Assembly: GCA_050084515.1 (NCBI GenBank)
Contig: CM114271.1
Location: forward strand, 38,936,001-39,000,000
Length of the DNA: 64,000 nt
Source: Blasia pusilla
Lineage: Eukaryota; Marchantiophyta; Marchantiopsida; Blasiales
Direction: 5' to 3'
Under the pieces are notes generated by a model. That model searched no databases. It was not told the origin of the DNA and worked only from the letters and a program-made list of their open reading frames with translations. Positions 33,983 to 44,755 of the stretch are shown here, one piece after another (the stretch's first letter is position 1; every line of letters begins with the position of its first letter). The position numbers and the translations under genes are program-made.

Positions 33983-35269
33983 CTTGAAAACTCGTACCCT
34001 CCACCCGAAAAGAAACTCGCAAGTTCCAACGGAACCAGAAAACTTCCGGACGTTTCAAGCGCTTCGTCTCCGACTTCACGGCCCCTCACGACCGATTTCG
34101 ATCAGTTAACTCCCCCAACTTTCAGGATCGCTCCACAGCAAAACTCGATCAAATTCACTCCCGCACTACCTGCAACCACCGCACCCGAATCACCCACAAT
34201 CCACCGTCTCTCTCGCGAACACGAACGGATCGACCACCACACCCGCGACTATATCCCCTCCTCGCTTTTTTTCTTTTCCTTCGCTCTGCACACCACACTT
34301 CCTTCTCCGGTATTCAAGATTCCAATTCGCGGAGTGCAGGCGAATGCGTGTGATGGCGCACGGTACTATAGTGCACAGAGCTCGCTTTGCAGCTTTCGGA
34401 CCAACTGGGGAGGGAACCAGGTCAACAAGAAGTTTCTAGTCCTGCCTTGCCTGGCAGCAGCCTGAGAGTTAGCGTGTGAAACAAGAGGCCGGATTCGCAC
34501 AGTCCAATAAGCTGGCGGGCGCAGATAGATTAATTACCGGCAGCTGCTGTGGGTTTTATGGTTTTATCCCCCTTTCCTGCCCCAGCGGTCAGGAAGAAAA
34601 CGATGAGATAAAATACAGTGGAATCTATCCACCTTGCTCGCCGGCGACCTCATCCGCCCCGACAGGTGTCGCTTATAACGGTGATAGATCCTCGTGCTGA
34701 CTAGGACGATTGGCCCCAGCACCACGCGTAATCCGGCTGTTGCAGGAGAGGCATCGACACGTTGAAGTATCAGCTCTGGAGCGAGCGAGTTGAAATAAAT
34801 AGATCAGGACGAACAGTGGCATTGGCAACTGCAGCGTAGGATGATAGGATCGATCTATCCCACTTCTTTACTTTCCGCCGATATCACTCGTAACGCGCCA
34901 GTCATCCTCTCGTCCTCTTGCGGGCCCGCCGCGTCCGGCCAGTCAGCCAGGTGAGGACGCCCGTGAGGCGCCGGTCGGACGTACGGCCGATGTCTAGGGT
35001 TTCGATCGTTACGAGAACGTCTGCGGGTGCCTCGGACTCCCTCGACGCTGAAGCACCAGATTATTATAGCGGTAACGGCAACTGCGCCATCCGTTTCCTT
35101 ACTAACATCCGCATTGTTACTCGGCTGCTCGGGAAAGCTCGAGTATCCTCTCTCCGTTATCTTTTCTCCGCTTTGCTTTCATCTCTTCTCATGCATTCCA
35201 ACGGTGATTTCAAGTTACTTCCGAGTTCCAACGGCTTCACTTTAATTTGCTTGCGTGCGTCACATGTAT
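33983..35269. other. Upstream region of the F-box gene
   Basis: CpG- and CT-rich, consistent with a 5' UTR and promoter reading leftward. A possible TATA-like GGGATATAG lies on the minus strand near 34,250, about 270 bp before the start codon; this is weak evidence. The 216-codon plus frame 33,815-34,465 overlaps the gene antisense and has no motif. From about 34,900 the DNA may already be eroded LINE sequence, since the 179-codon frame 34,918-35,457 runs into the recognised LINE tail. Confidence 0.4.
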
Positions 35270-36155
35270 CGTATCCAGACGCCTTTGTTAATGATTCCGT
35301 TCCTCGCGCCTCGTTGGAAAACCTCGCTTCCACATCCACAGCGATGCGGTTCCGCTTGGGCTTCCCCCAACCATCGGTGGTTGGTTCGACACACTGCGAG
35401 TGTCGCCGGAGCCTGGATCCACTTGGTGTGCATTTGGCACGCTGTCGATTGGGGTGAGAGGATAGCCACTCACGATGCGGTCGCGGGATATCATGTTCGA
35501 GTATTGCTCGGGAGAGTGGCTTCCATGTGCGAGAGAGAGAGGCACTACTCCATGCGGGATTCCCTCATTCGTGCCCGATCTCTACATGACACGTGGGAGG
35601 TGGTTGTGGCGGACGTGGCGATCCTGAGATCCTACGCGGAGGCGTCACGAGCCCAAGTGGTGGCCCAAGGGCGAATACTACAAGGAGCGGCGGCGGCGGC
35701 GGCGGCGAAGAAGACACATATCTCTGATCGACTACACGAGGGACACATCTTCATCCCCCGGCCATAGAGATGTATGGGGCTATGGGGGAGAGGTTCGACT
35801 TCGTTCTTACGGATTTGCGCCCATCATCTCCACTCGAGAAATGGGTTGTCCTTAGCTCTGCGATTCAGTATTGTAGGCGGCGGGTCTCCATAGCGTTGCA
35901 GCGTGCCCAGGCTAATGGGATTTTTGCGGCGGGCTCGGTGGGAGACGCCGGCGCTAGAGGCCCACTTAGTAGTAGTCATAGCTCTCTTGTTGTTGCTGAT
36001 ATTGTCTCTGCTGTTGGTGAGTTTCGTCGTTAGGGGGAATGCCCCCTTCTTCCTTTTCTGGTCTTGTTGTGGCCTTCAAGTTTTGACTCTTTGAGTCCCC
36101 CTCTTTTGTACTTCCGATGGGTTTTCCATCACTCGTTTTTATCGAAGTGCATCTT
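35270..36155 (+). mobile_element. 3' fragment of a LINE, second copy
   Basis: The frame ending at 35,457 gives MRFRLGFPQPSVVG, then CECRRSLDPLGVHLARC. This is the Cys/His knuckle that precedes GERIATHDAV in this LINE ORF2 family. The next frame continues GERIATHDAVAG, then RHYSMRDSLIRA and VVVADVAILR, and a third frame ends VSIALQRAQANGIFAAGSVG. The tail and 3' non-coding end (TCGAAGTGCATCTT, 36,155) are nearly identical to 18,493-19,202. Three frame changes make it dead. Compared with the first copy it reaches farther 5'. It starts about 1.3 kb upstream of the F-box gene, on the opposite strand. Confidence 0.82.
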
Positions 36156-37611
36156 CGCCTTCCACATCACTGCTTATCCGTCCTTCCATCACGCATGTGT
36201 ACTTGTGTCTTGTTCATACATACTTACTAAATACTTTCTAAGATAATTATTATTTTCGTTTCAAAATTTGATTTTTATTTTTATTTTCTTAGATCTCAAA
36301 GGAATAATAGCAATCTATTCTTCTGAATATCTTAATTAAAATAAAATCCCACTTTTCTCAATCGATAATTCCATTTTTTCATAAAAATTTAAACAAGGTG
36401 TTTTTTCTCTCTCACTCTTCCCACCAACATAAGATATAATAATTAAAGTATTCTTTAATTTTTAAACAATGAAATCATTTTTCCTTCCCAAAATACAAAA
36501 AATTTAAGGGATAAAATTATAAGCTTCTTACTAATTTTTTATTATATTAATTTTTTTCTTATTGTGCATAAAGGTTTTCAATTCAACATAGATATGTTTG
36601 ACAAATATATTGAGTTGATTTCAAATTTTTAAAACTTGTGTAAAATTTGATTGATAGGTTAAAAATTAAAATGAAATGTATGGAAAAAAAACTTCATTAG
36701 TAAGTTTAAAAGTATTATTAGTGTAAGCCTTTGGTTTAAATAACCTCCCCAAATGATAATTAGTTCTCAAAATTATTATCAAGTATCATTTTAAATGAAT
36801 TTGGAACCATCCTATAGGCTCATAATGTGAGCAACTCCATTAGTTGAGTATCGCACTCTCCAATAATAATATAGATTATTATCATCAATCGAAAATACAT
36901 AACGAGACAAAATATTTATATAGGCATTATTTTGAACTTTTATTTAGATTTTGTCTGTGAAATTAATTTTAAGGCTTTGCATATGAAAAATGCCCTTTTA
37001 TGCTAAGCACATGCATTCTAACTAATTTACGGGGTGAGGAGTGTAAATCTCTCCATCGAAGTGTGTTTTTTACAAATTAAATTAAAGATGACATGTTTTG
37101 AATAGATATATTGCTTTAGAGCGAAAAACCCAAAACTAATATAGAAGAATCATGCTATCAAAATTTTTGGTCATTGTTGCTTATATCATAAAAAAATGAT
37201 AAGCCCCTCCTTTGTCAACAAATTTGCGGTCTGAATAGGAAGTTTTTGTGGATGCAATAAAGTAGAAATATGTTGAGGAGCATGTACAATAGGTAGCTCT
37301 GTAGTAAAATGCTAAAATAATAGAGAATATTACAGGTTGGAGAACATGTGTAAAATAGGCCTAAGTGGTAAAATTAGAGGATAGTTACTCCATTGTATAA
37401 GTCAGGTATCAGTTTTGTTCCCCAGAGCATCAGATGTTTTAAATTATAAGTAATTCAAGCTAGATCTGAGGATATTCTTATTGCATATTGTCATTGGCAC
37501 ATTTTGAATGGTTAAACAGTGTAAAACATGAATATCATAATGTTTCTTTTGGATTATATTTGTGTATTATGACTATGTGGGAAGCCAATGCTTAGTTGGA
37601 TATATCAGATA
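36156..37611. other. AT-rich DNA without a gene
   Basis: Strongly AT-rich, with long A and T runs and no frame of note. Nothing recognised. Confidence 0.5.
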
Positions 37612-38315
37612 TATTAACAATGTATAGATACAAAGTTGTACGTACGTTGAACACATGAATCAAATTTCAGTTGGATATGATATAGAATAATACAAGATGT
37701 AATGAAGCATATTGAAATGTAAATGAACCAAAGATTGGGTGCTGATCTCAATTATCTTAAAGCAACAATGACAAAGGGAGTGTACTTGATTTTGAGTGGT
37801 AATGCTACAAACTATATCAAAATATCCAAGAAGAATTTTGGAAGATATAGAAAATGCCACAAGAGTACAATTATAGCCATTGTGAGCAAGCAAACTTGAA
37901 AATGTGCAACTTTATGTGAAGTATGTAAAGATGGCTTTACATGAGCTTTAGAATATCAACAATGTATAGTTACAGAATTTGCATGTATGTTGAACATAAG
38001 AATGGAGTTTCAGTTGGATGTGATAGAGAACCATTTAAAGTATAATCAAGCAGACCAAAATGAAGATTGCAATGTAAATGAACCAAAGAGTTTAAAAATG
38101 GGTACGGATCTCAATCATCTTAAAGCAACAGTGACAAAGAGAATGTATTTGAGTCTAAGTGTTACTGTTACAGACTTTCTGAAAATATGCAAGAAGGAAT
38201 GTGGAAGAGATAGAAATTGCCACAAGAGTAGAATTATAGCCATTGTCATAGAAAGCAAACTTGAAAATGTGCAAGTCTATCTGAAGTATGTGAAGATAGC
38301 TTTATACGAGCTCTG
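37612..38315. repeat. Tandem duplication, about 345-bp unit, two copies
   Basis: Unit 1 (about 37,612-37,952) and unit 2 (about 37,955-38,315) share the same order: TATATYAACAATGTATAG, 'tttcagttggatrtgata', 'aatgtaaatgaaccaaag', 'ctcaatyatcttaaagcaac', 'gccacaagagta', 'ttatagccattgt', 'gaagtatgtraagat'. They differ by substitutions and small indels. The 109-codon plus frame 37,987-38,316 spans unit 2 and is absent from unit 1, so it is not under evident coding constraint. No protein family recognised. Confidence 0.8.
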
Positions 38316-39112
38316 ACTAATGACATACACATAGATGGTCCAGTGACCCAATAACAGAAGTGGATTGGGCATGAGTAATTGAGTCCTGGCCAAATTTGAG
38401 CCTGTCCAAAGCTTTAGACCAAAATGTGTGTTTTTGGAAAATAATATGAATATCTTGAATTTGAAGACACATGTATTTCATATGCAAAACTACAAATGCA
38501 CTATGGATCAAATTTTCAACATGTGCAATTTGAGCTTAGGATTATCTTGAACTAAATGTTCAATGTCTTTGGAGAACTCACTAAATTCATATTTTACATT
38601 TTCTCACGTATTCCTTCACATTCTCAAAAGCTAACAAGCTAGAAGCATGTCCGTCATAAGTTAAATCTAACTGGCGCATAAGATTGCGTATGCGCGTAGA
38701 TAATTGATACTCTCATAGCATTCTCTCAACGTGTCTTATTCTCATAGTATGAGAGGATCTTCTTTGGACTCTAATGTCCCTATCTCATCTTCCCCAACCT
38801 CATCCTTATCTTACTTCCCCACGCTCATCTTTAATCTCTTTTTGGTTGCTTCTTTCCCACTTATGCACTACATGTCATAGACTCTAACTTAACTATGACA
38901 AAAAGAATGGCTACAAACCTCCCTCATTTAAGACACAACGTCCTCGTTGTGAGAACTTTCAAACTCTTGCACTATTAATGGTGCGCTGGCCAAATTGGCT
39001 GAGGGTTCCCATATGGCCTCAAATACTGGATATCCTTTCCATCGGAACAAGTATTCGACTCATTGGTGATGAGCTCCTTGAGTGCATTTTTCAAGATACA
39101 TTCCACTTTAAA

Positions 39113-39152
39113 TTCTTCTTGATCTCCTACTATTTGAGGAGATCAAGAAGAA
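39113..39152. repeat. Perfect 16-bp-arm stem-loop
   Basis: TTCTTCTTGATCTCCT (39,113-39,128), an 8-base loop, then the exact complement at 39,137-39,152. Located near the 3' end of the minus-strand LTR element. Confidence 0.85.
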
Positions 39153-39429
39153 AATCTTTTCCTTAAATCTTGTAGGACATGGGATAAACGGTCGAAGAAG
39201 AGCGACGTGAAACACATGATGGATTTTGTCGTGCGCATACACGTTGCTACGTAACATACATTGTTGTCACTGAACATAACACAAACATGCACGATCCAAT
39301 GCTAACTCATGGCATCCAAATATTGAGACAATAAGTACCAAAATATCTCTAATCGCCCCAAATAAATCATGTGGGTCTCTCCATCACAAGATCTCATTAA
39401 ATATGCATAAATAAAAATAAATAAATATA

Positions 39430-39431
<2 letters not shown>

Positions 39432-39497
<66 letters not shown>
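39432..39497. repeat. (CT)n microsatellite
   Basis: About 33 CT units. The minus frame 39,302-39,553 encodes Arg-Glu repeats from it and is an artefact. A second, shorter CT run lies at 40,704-40,731. Confidence 0.97.
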
Positions 39498-39499
<2 letters not shown>

Positions 39500-40029
39500 G
39501 TCAAACCAAACCCACTCTCCTAATGAGAGGCTTGGATTATATACACTAGGCAAGGAGGATCGTAGCTCTTCCGCCTCATGCCAAGAGGTTCAACAAAAAT
39601 AGAATGAGCTCTCAACCTCTCTCTCTTGGAATTACATCCCTTCCTTCTCCCAAGCTCTCTCCATAGTAACCTATGCTCGCAGATCATCTCCTTGGCTCTT
39701 GATCTATTGTAGTGGATCAAGGGCCACTTTCAAAAGTGGAAAGCCAACTATACTCAATATGAAACTTACCCAAAATAGTAAGTGTTTATATATGGCTCCA
39801 AATGAGCCGAAACAAAAGGAAAATCTGCTCTCTCAGGTTACTTTTGCCTTCAACAGTTCATCCTTGATCTTTTGAGGCTGCTCTCTAGTATCTTCGAAGG
39901 CGCTCTACTAGATCTCGTTGATCTATCCTAACGAACGTGACAATTTTTATATGCATCGATAGGTCTAGCTTATACATCACGACACCCACTTGTTGAAAAA
40001 ATAGTGAAAATATTTGTTATCTAACCCCA

Positions 40030-40560
40030 TAGGTGTGGGTCTATAGTGGTTGTTTATGGAAGCAACCACCTCTTCTCCTCCTTGTACACATTTGCCATAC
40101 GTTGGGCACATGCGATTGCTTCATTAACATCCTTCGAATTGTCTCGAATCACTTCTTCACGCACCTTCCTCTTCAAACCTCTCTTGAACACTTCAAGGGC
40201 TTTTGCCCCACTCATGTCATGGATCTATATCTGTAAGTCATGAAACTCTTTGATGTAGTCTTCCATAATATCTTTTTGCTCCAATCGCCATATTTTCATT
40301 CTAGAAGTGAAGACTGGGTCCACAACTTAGAAATTTTGCAATAGCCCTTACTTCATTCCGCTTCATGTGATTTTTTGACTTGTTTCAATCAAGAATCTCT
40401 CCCATGAGTCCCATTGTTGATACTATGTCAATGTTTGGTCAGTTAACCAAGATCTTATGAACATCCCTGCAATATGATCATCAATGTTGAAAAGGGATAA
40501 ATGGATATCCATACAAGTGATCCAACTCTCTAATATCCCTATGACTTCTTTTGTACGATT
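40030..40560 (-). pseudogene. gag fragment of the small LTR element
   Basis: From about 40,255 downwards one minus frame reads DYIKEFHDLQI, a stop, IHDMSGAKALEVFKRGLKRK, then VREEVIRDNSKDVNEAI and CAQRMANVYKEEKRW. This matches the retrotransposon gag (capsid) pattern 'V..Y..EF..L...I..M.....L..F..GLK..IR..V......L..AI..A..'. At least one in-frame stop (TAG near 40,235) and eroded flanks show it is dead. Gag would form the virus-like particle. No Cys-His knuckle was seen next to it. Confidence 0.65.
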
Positions 40561-40700
40561 CTACCTTGCATGCCTTTGTCATTTTCAATATGAATGACGT
40601 TTGGGCATTCATCTTTATCACTCTCTATGCTACTTGGGCCTCCAATGCTCGTGCCCTTAAGGTTTCCTCACTCTACCCAAAAGTCACGAAATTCGTGGTT

Positions 40701-40731
<31 letters not shown>

Positions 40732-41480
40732 TATATTTCTCTTATATTTCTGAATGAAATAACTTCTTGCGCTAATGCTTGGACTTGGTTTTGACTTTGA
40801 TCAAATGCAACTCTCAACTCTCTCAATTCACGAAAATCATATCCCTCAAAGTTTCTTCCATGGTTACTCTGAATTTCCCCTGACCCACCCTTTACTACTA
40901 CTTTAACATAAGGTCAAGATATATGCTTGTCAATTTTGCATAATAGGGACTATAAAAGGGAATATTGACGCAATGACTTCATCATAATAATCTTGGCCAA
41001 AATTCCTCACCATAAACTCTCTATATGATATCTTAGGTCGACAAACCACATGGACTATACATTAAGTGTTTAAAAAATTATGGGGACTTATTCAAATCCA
41101 TTCCCCATATCTTGTTTAAAAATATTAAATAGTGCAATCCCACACATGATCATATGTAACAATAGGGGGGATCATCGGAAAGCGAGACTGCTTCACTTGT
41201 GTCATGAAAACGTCACCAAAGTGATATACGGGGTATCTTGTGAACCAGTGTCTATCTACATATAAGATTTTGATGGTGAATAGATTTAGAAACAAAAAAT
41301 TAGGAGTCACTCTCGCTCCCCCTCCATCCATTATCTCCAAAACAACCCTTCCCCCTTACTCTATTTGCACCTCAATAGCCACTACTAACCTCTAACAAAC
41401 CTTTCTAACCCTCAACAATGTATCATTACTTGGTCATCTTTCTAAGAGGGGTAATCCACTCTCGTTGGAAGAGCAACCTT

Positions 41481-41492
41481 GTTCTGATACCA
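41481..41492 (-). other. Primer-binding site, initiator tRNA-Met type
   Basis: The minus strand reads TGGTATCAGAAC, one base from the common plant primer site TGGTATCAGAGC. It starts one base after the LTR end (...CTCAACA). It would prime minus-strand cDNA synthesis with the 3' end of initiator tRNA-Met, and it fixes the orientation of the element. Confidence 0.85.
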
Positions 41493-41493
41493 T

Positions 41494-41811
41494 TGTTGAG
41501 ACCATTGTAACTCTCCAGCTCGCGGAACTAGTCTAGAGTTGCCCCTCAAGGCCTTTCCTCTTTCTTTATATACTTAGAGATAGATACAATGAAGACAAAT
41601 TAGCTCTATCTATCCTTATGCCACGTGTCTTACTCTCATAGCATTAGAGAATCTTCTTTGCATTCTAATGTCCCTACCTCATCCTTATCTTACTTTTTAT
41701 CAACCTATGGTCCCACTCTCATCTTTGTTCGCTTTTTGGTTGCTTCTTTCCCACTTATGTACTACATGTTATAGACTTTAACTGAACTATCACCAACAAA
41801 GGATGGTTACA
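41494..41811 (-). mobile_element. 5' LTR of the small LTR element
   Basis: 318 bp. On the minus strand it begins TGTAACCATCC and ends GGTCTCAACA, giving TG...CA ends, and is followed by the primer site. A TATATA-type box lies near 41,570 on this strand pair. Homologous to the truncated copy at 38,716-38,916. Confidence 0.75.
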
Positions 41812-42549
41812 CCTCTCAATCGAAACCCCGTTATGTCCCTAATACTATAATAGTTTTTCCTAGGCTATGCAGCCCTTAGTTTTCCCTAGTGTTATGCCGT
41901 TTCCATAGATACTCTAAATGGATCCATATGGATCCTCTTTAGTCCTAGACACAAGAGCCCCTCCCATATTTTCCTTCTGTACCCCTCCCTTCCTTCAACA
42001 TATTTTGGTGGTCATGCTAGCTAGCTGGTCAGAAAAACTCTAGGCACTTTCAAGCCTTTTATTCAAAAAAATTCAGATTTGAGAACTAGAACCAAATGGT
42101 TTCCAACTTTTTGGTTTCTTTGGTCAATTTCATTCTTCTCAAACAATCTTGACACTCCAAAATTCACTAGCCTAATCTAGAGGCCTCAACAAAGAACACC
42201 GCTTGTATCCTATCCATTGGATAGGAATTTTAAGGCCTCTGAATAGATTGTGGGTATGTTTCTTGCTTCAAAACATCTATGTATGGGGCCATGGTCAAGA
42301 TGTTTGATGCATTCCTTATTGAGTGTTCACATGTCCTTTGCTCAAGGAATGGGTTGTCTTTGGCTACTAGGTTGCTATATCCTCAACAAAGGGCAAGGTT
42401 GTCATTGTTTTAATCGGAGCATACCGAGGCGAATGGGCTATTGAGGCGAGGCTCCGATAGTGGGAGATGTTACTACTCGAGACCTTCTTCTTAGCATTCA
42501 TGTTTTGTTAGTTGCGATTGATATTTATTTCACAATCAGAAAAGTTCTA
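41812..42549. other. Intergenic DNA without a gene
   Basis: Moderately AT-rich, with no frame showing a motif (42,250-42,444 plus has none). Nothing further recognised. Confidence 0.4.
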
Positions 42550-42717
42550 CATTTTCTTGGGGTCATCCTTATCTTCCCCTATCAATTGTGCCATTTGAGT
42601 TCCTTGATTGACTTAGTATCCCTTCTTATATGTTTAAATTTTTTTGGGATTACCCTTTTCTTCTCCCACTACCAATTATGGCCTTGGAGTTCCTTGACTA
42701 ATATAGTACCCCTTCTT

Positions 42718-42748
<31 letters not shown>

Positions 42749-42840
42749 AGTATATACATTTTTTTTGGTTACCCTTTTCTTCTTCCCTTATCTTTTGTGG
42801 ACATCCTTGACAGACTTAATTCCCCTTCTTTTATTTTCCA
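42550..42840. repeat. Three diverged tandem units of about 100 bp with a TA run
   Basis: The pattern 'ggtyaccctttctt ... ccctatcaattgtg ... gagttccttgaytgactta ... ccccttctttta' recurs at about 42,556-42,635, 42,648-42,727 and 42,760-42,835. A (TA)n run at 42,725-42,749 sits between the second and third. The 116-codon plus frame 42,460-42,810 translates this and is not a gene. Confidence 0.6.
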
Positions 42841-42841
42841 T

Positions 42842-43335
42842 ATCTATATTATTATTGGAGAGTTCCCTTCCATTTTGCAAATTGCTTTTTTTTTTTTCAT
42901 TTGGCATTTTTAGTCAATGGGATTGCTCCCCTACATAACCAATCAGATTGATCCCTTTCTGAACCAATAGGATTTCTCGAAATAGATTTAAAATGGCACT
43001 TGAGAATCGTGCGAATCAATTGTGGGAGTTAATATAAACCCGTGCATCACACGGGCTTACATCTATATTATTATTGGAGATTGCCCTTTCATTTCGCAAA
43101 TTGCTCTTTTTTTTACATTTGGCATTTTCAGTTAATGGGAATACTCCCCTTCCGGAACCAATGGGATTGTTCTCTTTTTGAACCAATAAGTTGTTTGAAA
43201 TCAATTTGAAATGGCATTTGAGAATCATGAGAATTAACTATGGGAGGTAATGTAAACCCATGCATCTCACGAGCTTACACTACTTTTAATCATGCCTTTT
43301 GTTCTTCTCTTCCATCTATATTATTATTGGAAATC
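42842..43335. mobile_element. Helitron-like tandem repeat, about 221-bp unit
   Basis: Two full units (42,842-43,062; 43,063-about 43,283) and a third 5' end (from about 43,315) each start TCTATATTATTATTGGA, resembling plant Helitron 5' ends. Unit 1 ends with a small hairpin (CCCGTG ... CACGGG) a few bases before the next unit, as Helitron 3' ends do, but the expected CTRR end reads CTTA. Unit 2 has the same layout with a degraded hairpin. Plausible non-autonomous Helitron in tandem; a simple satellite is the alternative. Confidence 0.45.
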
Positions 43336-43560
43336 CTACATGCGTAACAAGATAAAATACTAACAAACTTCCAATTTGGTTCTTTAATTGATATTTGACA
43401 TTTTGGGATAGGAAGATGAATTTGAATAGAAGAAAGAAATCATTTCAACACCAATTTCGACAAATGTGATGTTTTAGAAAACCCGGTTTTGTTCTAATAT
43501 GATTATTAGCACAATAGGACATAGTGTAATGGGAGTACAACTTAGATTTTACCCTCTTTG

Positions 43561-44430
43561 TCAACCATGTTTATGGTTTAGGGTTTAGGGCCTAGGATTT
43601 AGGGTTTATAGCTTAGGGTTTAGGGTTTTTGGCTTACGTTGTAGGGTTTAGGGTTTTCGGCTTAGGGTTTAGGGTTTATTGCTTAGGTTCTAGGATTAAG
43701 GGTGTTTGGCTTAGGATTTATGGCTTTTTGCTTAGGGTTTAGAGTTTTTGGCCTAGGGGCTAGGGTTTAGGGTTTTTGGCCTAGTGTTTAGGGTTTATTG
43801 CTTAGGTTTGAGGGGTTAGGATTTTTGGCTTAGGGTTTTTGGCTAAGGGTCTAGGCTTTTTGTCTTAGGGGTTAGGATTTAGGGTTTTGGGTTTATTGCT
43901 CAGGTTCTAGGGTTTAGGGTATTTGGCTTAGGGTTTTGGGTTTTTTCGCTTAGGGCTTAGGGTTTTGGTTTACGGGTTAGGGTATAGGGTTGTTTGCCTA
44001 GGGTTTAGGTTTTTCCGCTTTAGGATTAGGGCTTAGATTTTTGTCTTAGGGATTAAGGTTTAGGGTTTTTTGCCTAGGGTTTAGGGTTCATTTCTTAGGA
44101 GTTAGGATTTTCGGAATTTTGGCGTAGGATGTAGGGTTTATTGATTAGATTCTAGGGTTTAGAGTTTTGGCTTAGGGTTTAAGGGTTTTTGTTGAGGGGT
44201 TAAGGTTTAGAGTTTTTGGCCTTGCGTTTAGAGTTTTTGGCTTAGGGGTTTATACCTTAAGGTTAGGGCTTTTGGCTTAGGGTTTGTGGTTTATTTTTTC
44301 TTGTCTAGGCTTCAAGAAAGGGTTGTAGAATTTTTTGGCTAGGGCTTAGTGTTTAGGTTGTAGGCTTTAGGCTTACTAATCCCTTAGGGCTTACGGTTTG
44401 AAGGATGTAGGGTTTAAGATATTAAATGAT
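43561..44430. repeat. Degenerate telomere-like repeat (GGGTTTA-based)
   Basis: About 0.87 kb of GGGTTTA / TTTAGGG words (the plant telomere heptamer) interspersed with a longer, less regular phrase 'gggtttttggctta'. The G-rich strand is the plus strand throughout. It decays at both sides. It could be an interstitial telomeric tract or a satellite seeded by one; it lies directly beyond the 3' end of the transposase-like pseudogene at 44,756. Confidence 0.85.
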
Positions 44431-44755
44431 CCGTTCAAGTTTGTAAACTAATAGATTTTGGGAGTTACTATGATATAGAGTGTAGTCTTACTTAGGAAAA
44501 CCTGGTTTTTATCTAAAGTCCAAATGGATGAAATAAACTACATGGTGCAAGTTGGACCACGATACTAAATAAGAAAATTTAAAATGGGAAGAACATGGAA
44601 TCCGATTCCAATTGTGAAAGCTTCTACAAAATGATTTTATTCAATAATCTCAATAACATACCATATGTAGAAATGTAAAGAATCTTTATAAGATTTAATG
44701 TAAATAACATTACATTAAATTATAACACGCGCTTACAGTAATTGTGTTGTTGTTA

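Larger units (their letters stand above)
38716..41811 (-). mobile_element. Small LTR retrotransposon with gag only
   Basis: Read on the minus strand: 5' LTR at 41,811-41,494, a tRNA-Met-type primer site directly after it, a decayed gag near 40.0-40.6 kb, a purine tract (GAGGGAGG, about 38,917-38,926 complement) and a diverged, truncated 3' LTR at about 38,916-38,716. The LTRs share 'cgtgtcttaytctcatag', 'tctaatgtccct', 'tttttggttgcttctttcc' and 'cacttatgyactacatgt'. The total of about 3.1 kb and the absence of pol motifs suggest a non-autonomous gag-only element. The (CT)n tract and a stem-loop lie inside it. No target duplication could be confirmed. Confidence 0.7.

Noticed and set aside
33815-34465. 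216-codon plus-strand frame
   Set aside because: Overlaps the F-box gene start antisense and continues through its upstream region; no motif.
42250-42444. 64-codon plus frame near a possible gene end
   Set aside because: Short, no motif, no neighbouring coding signal.
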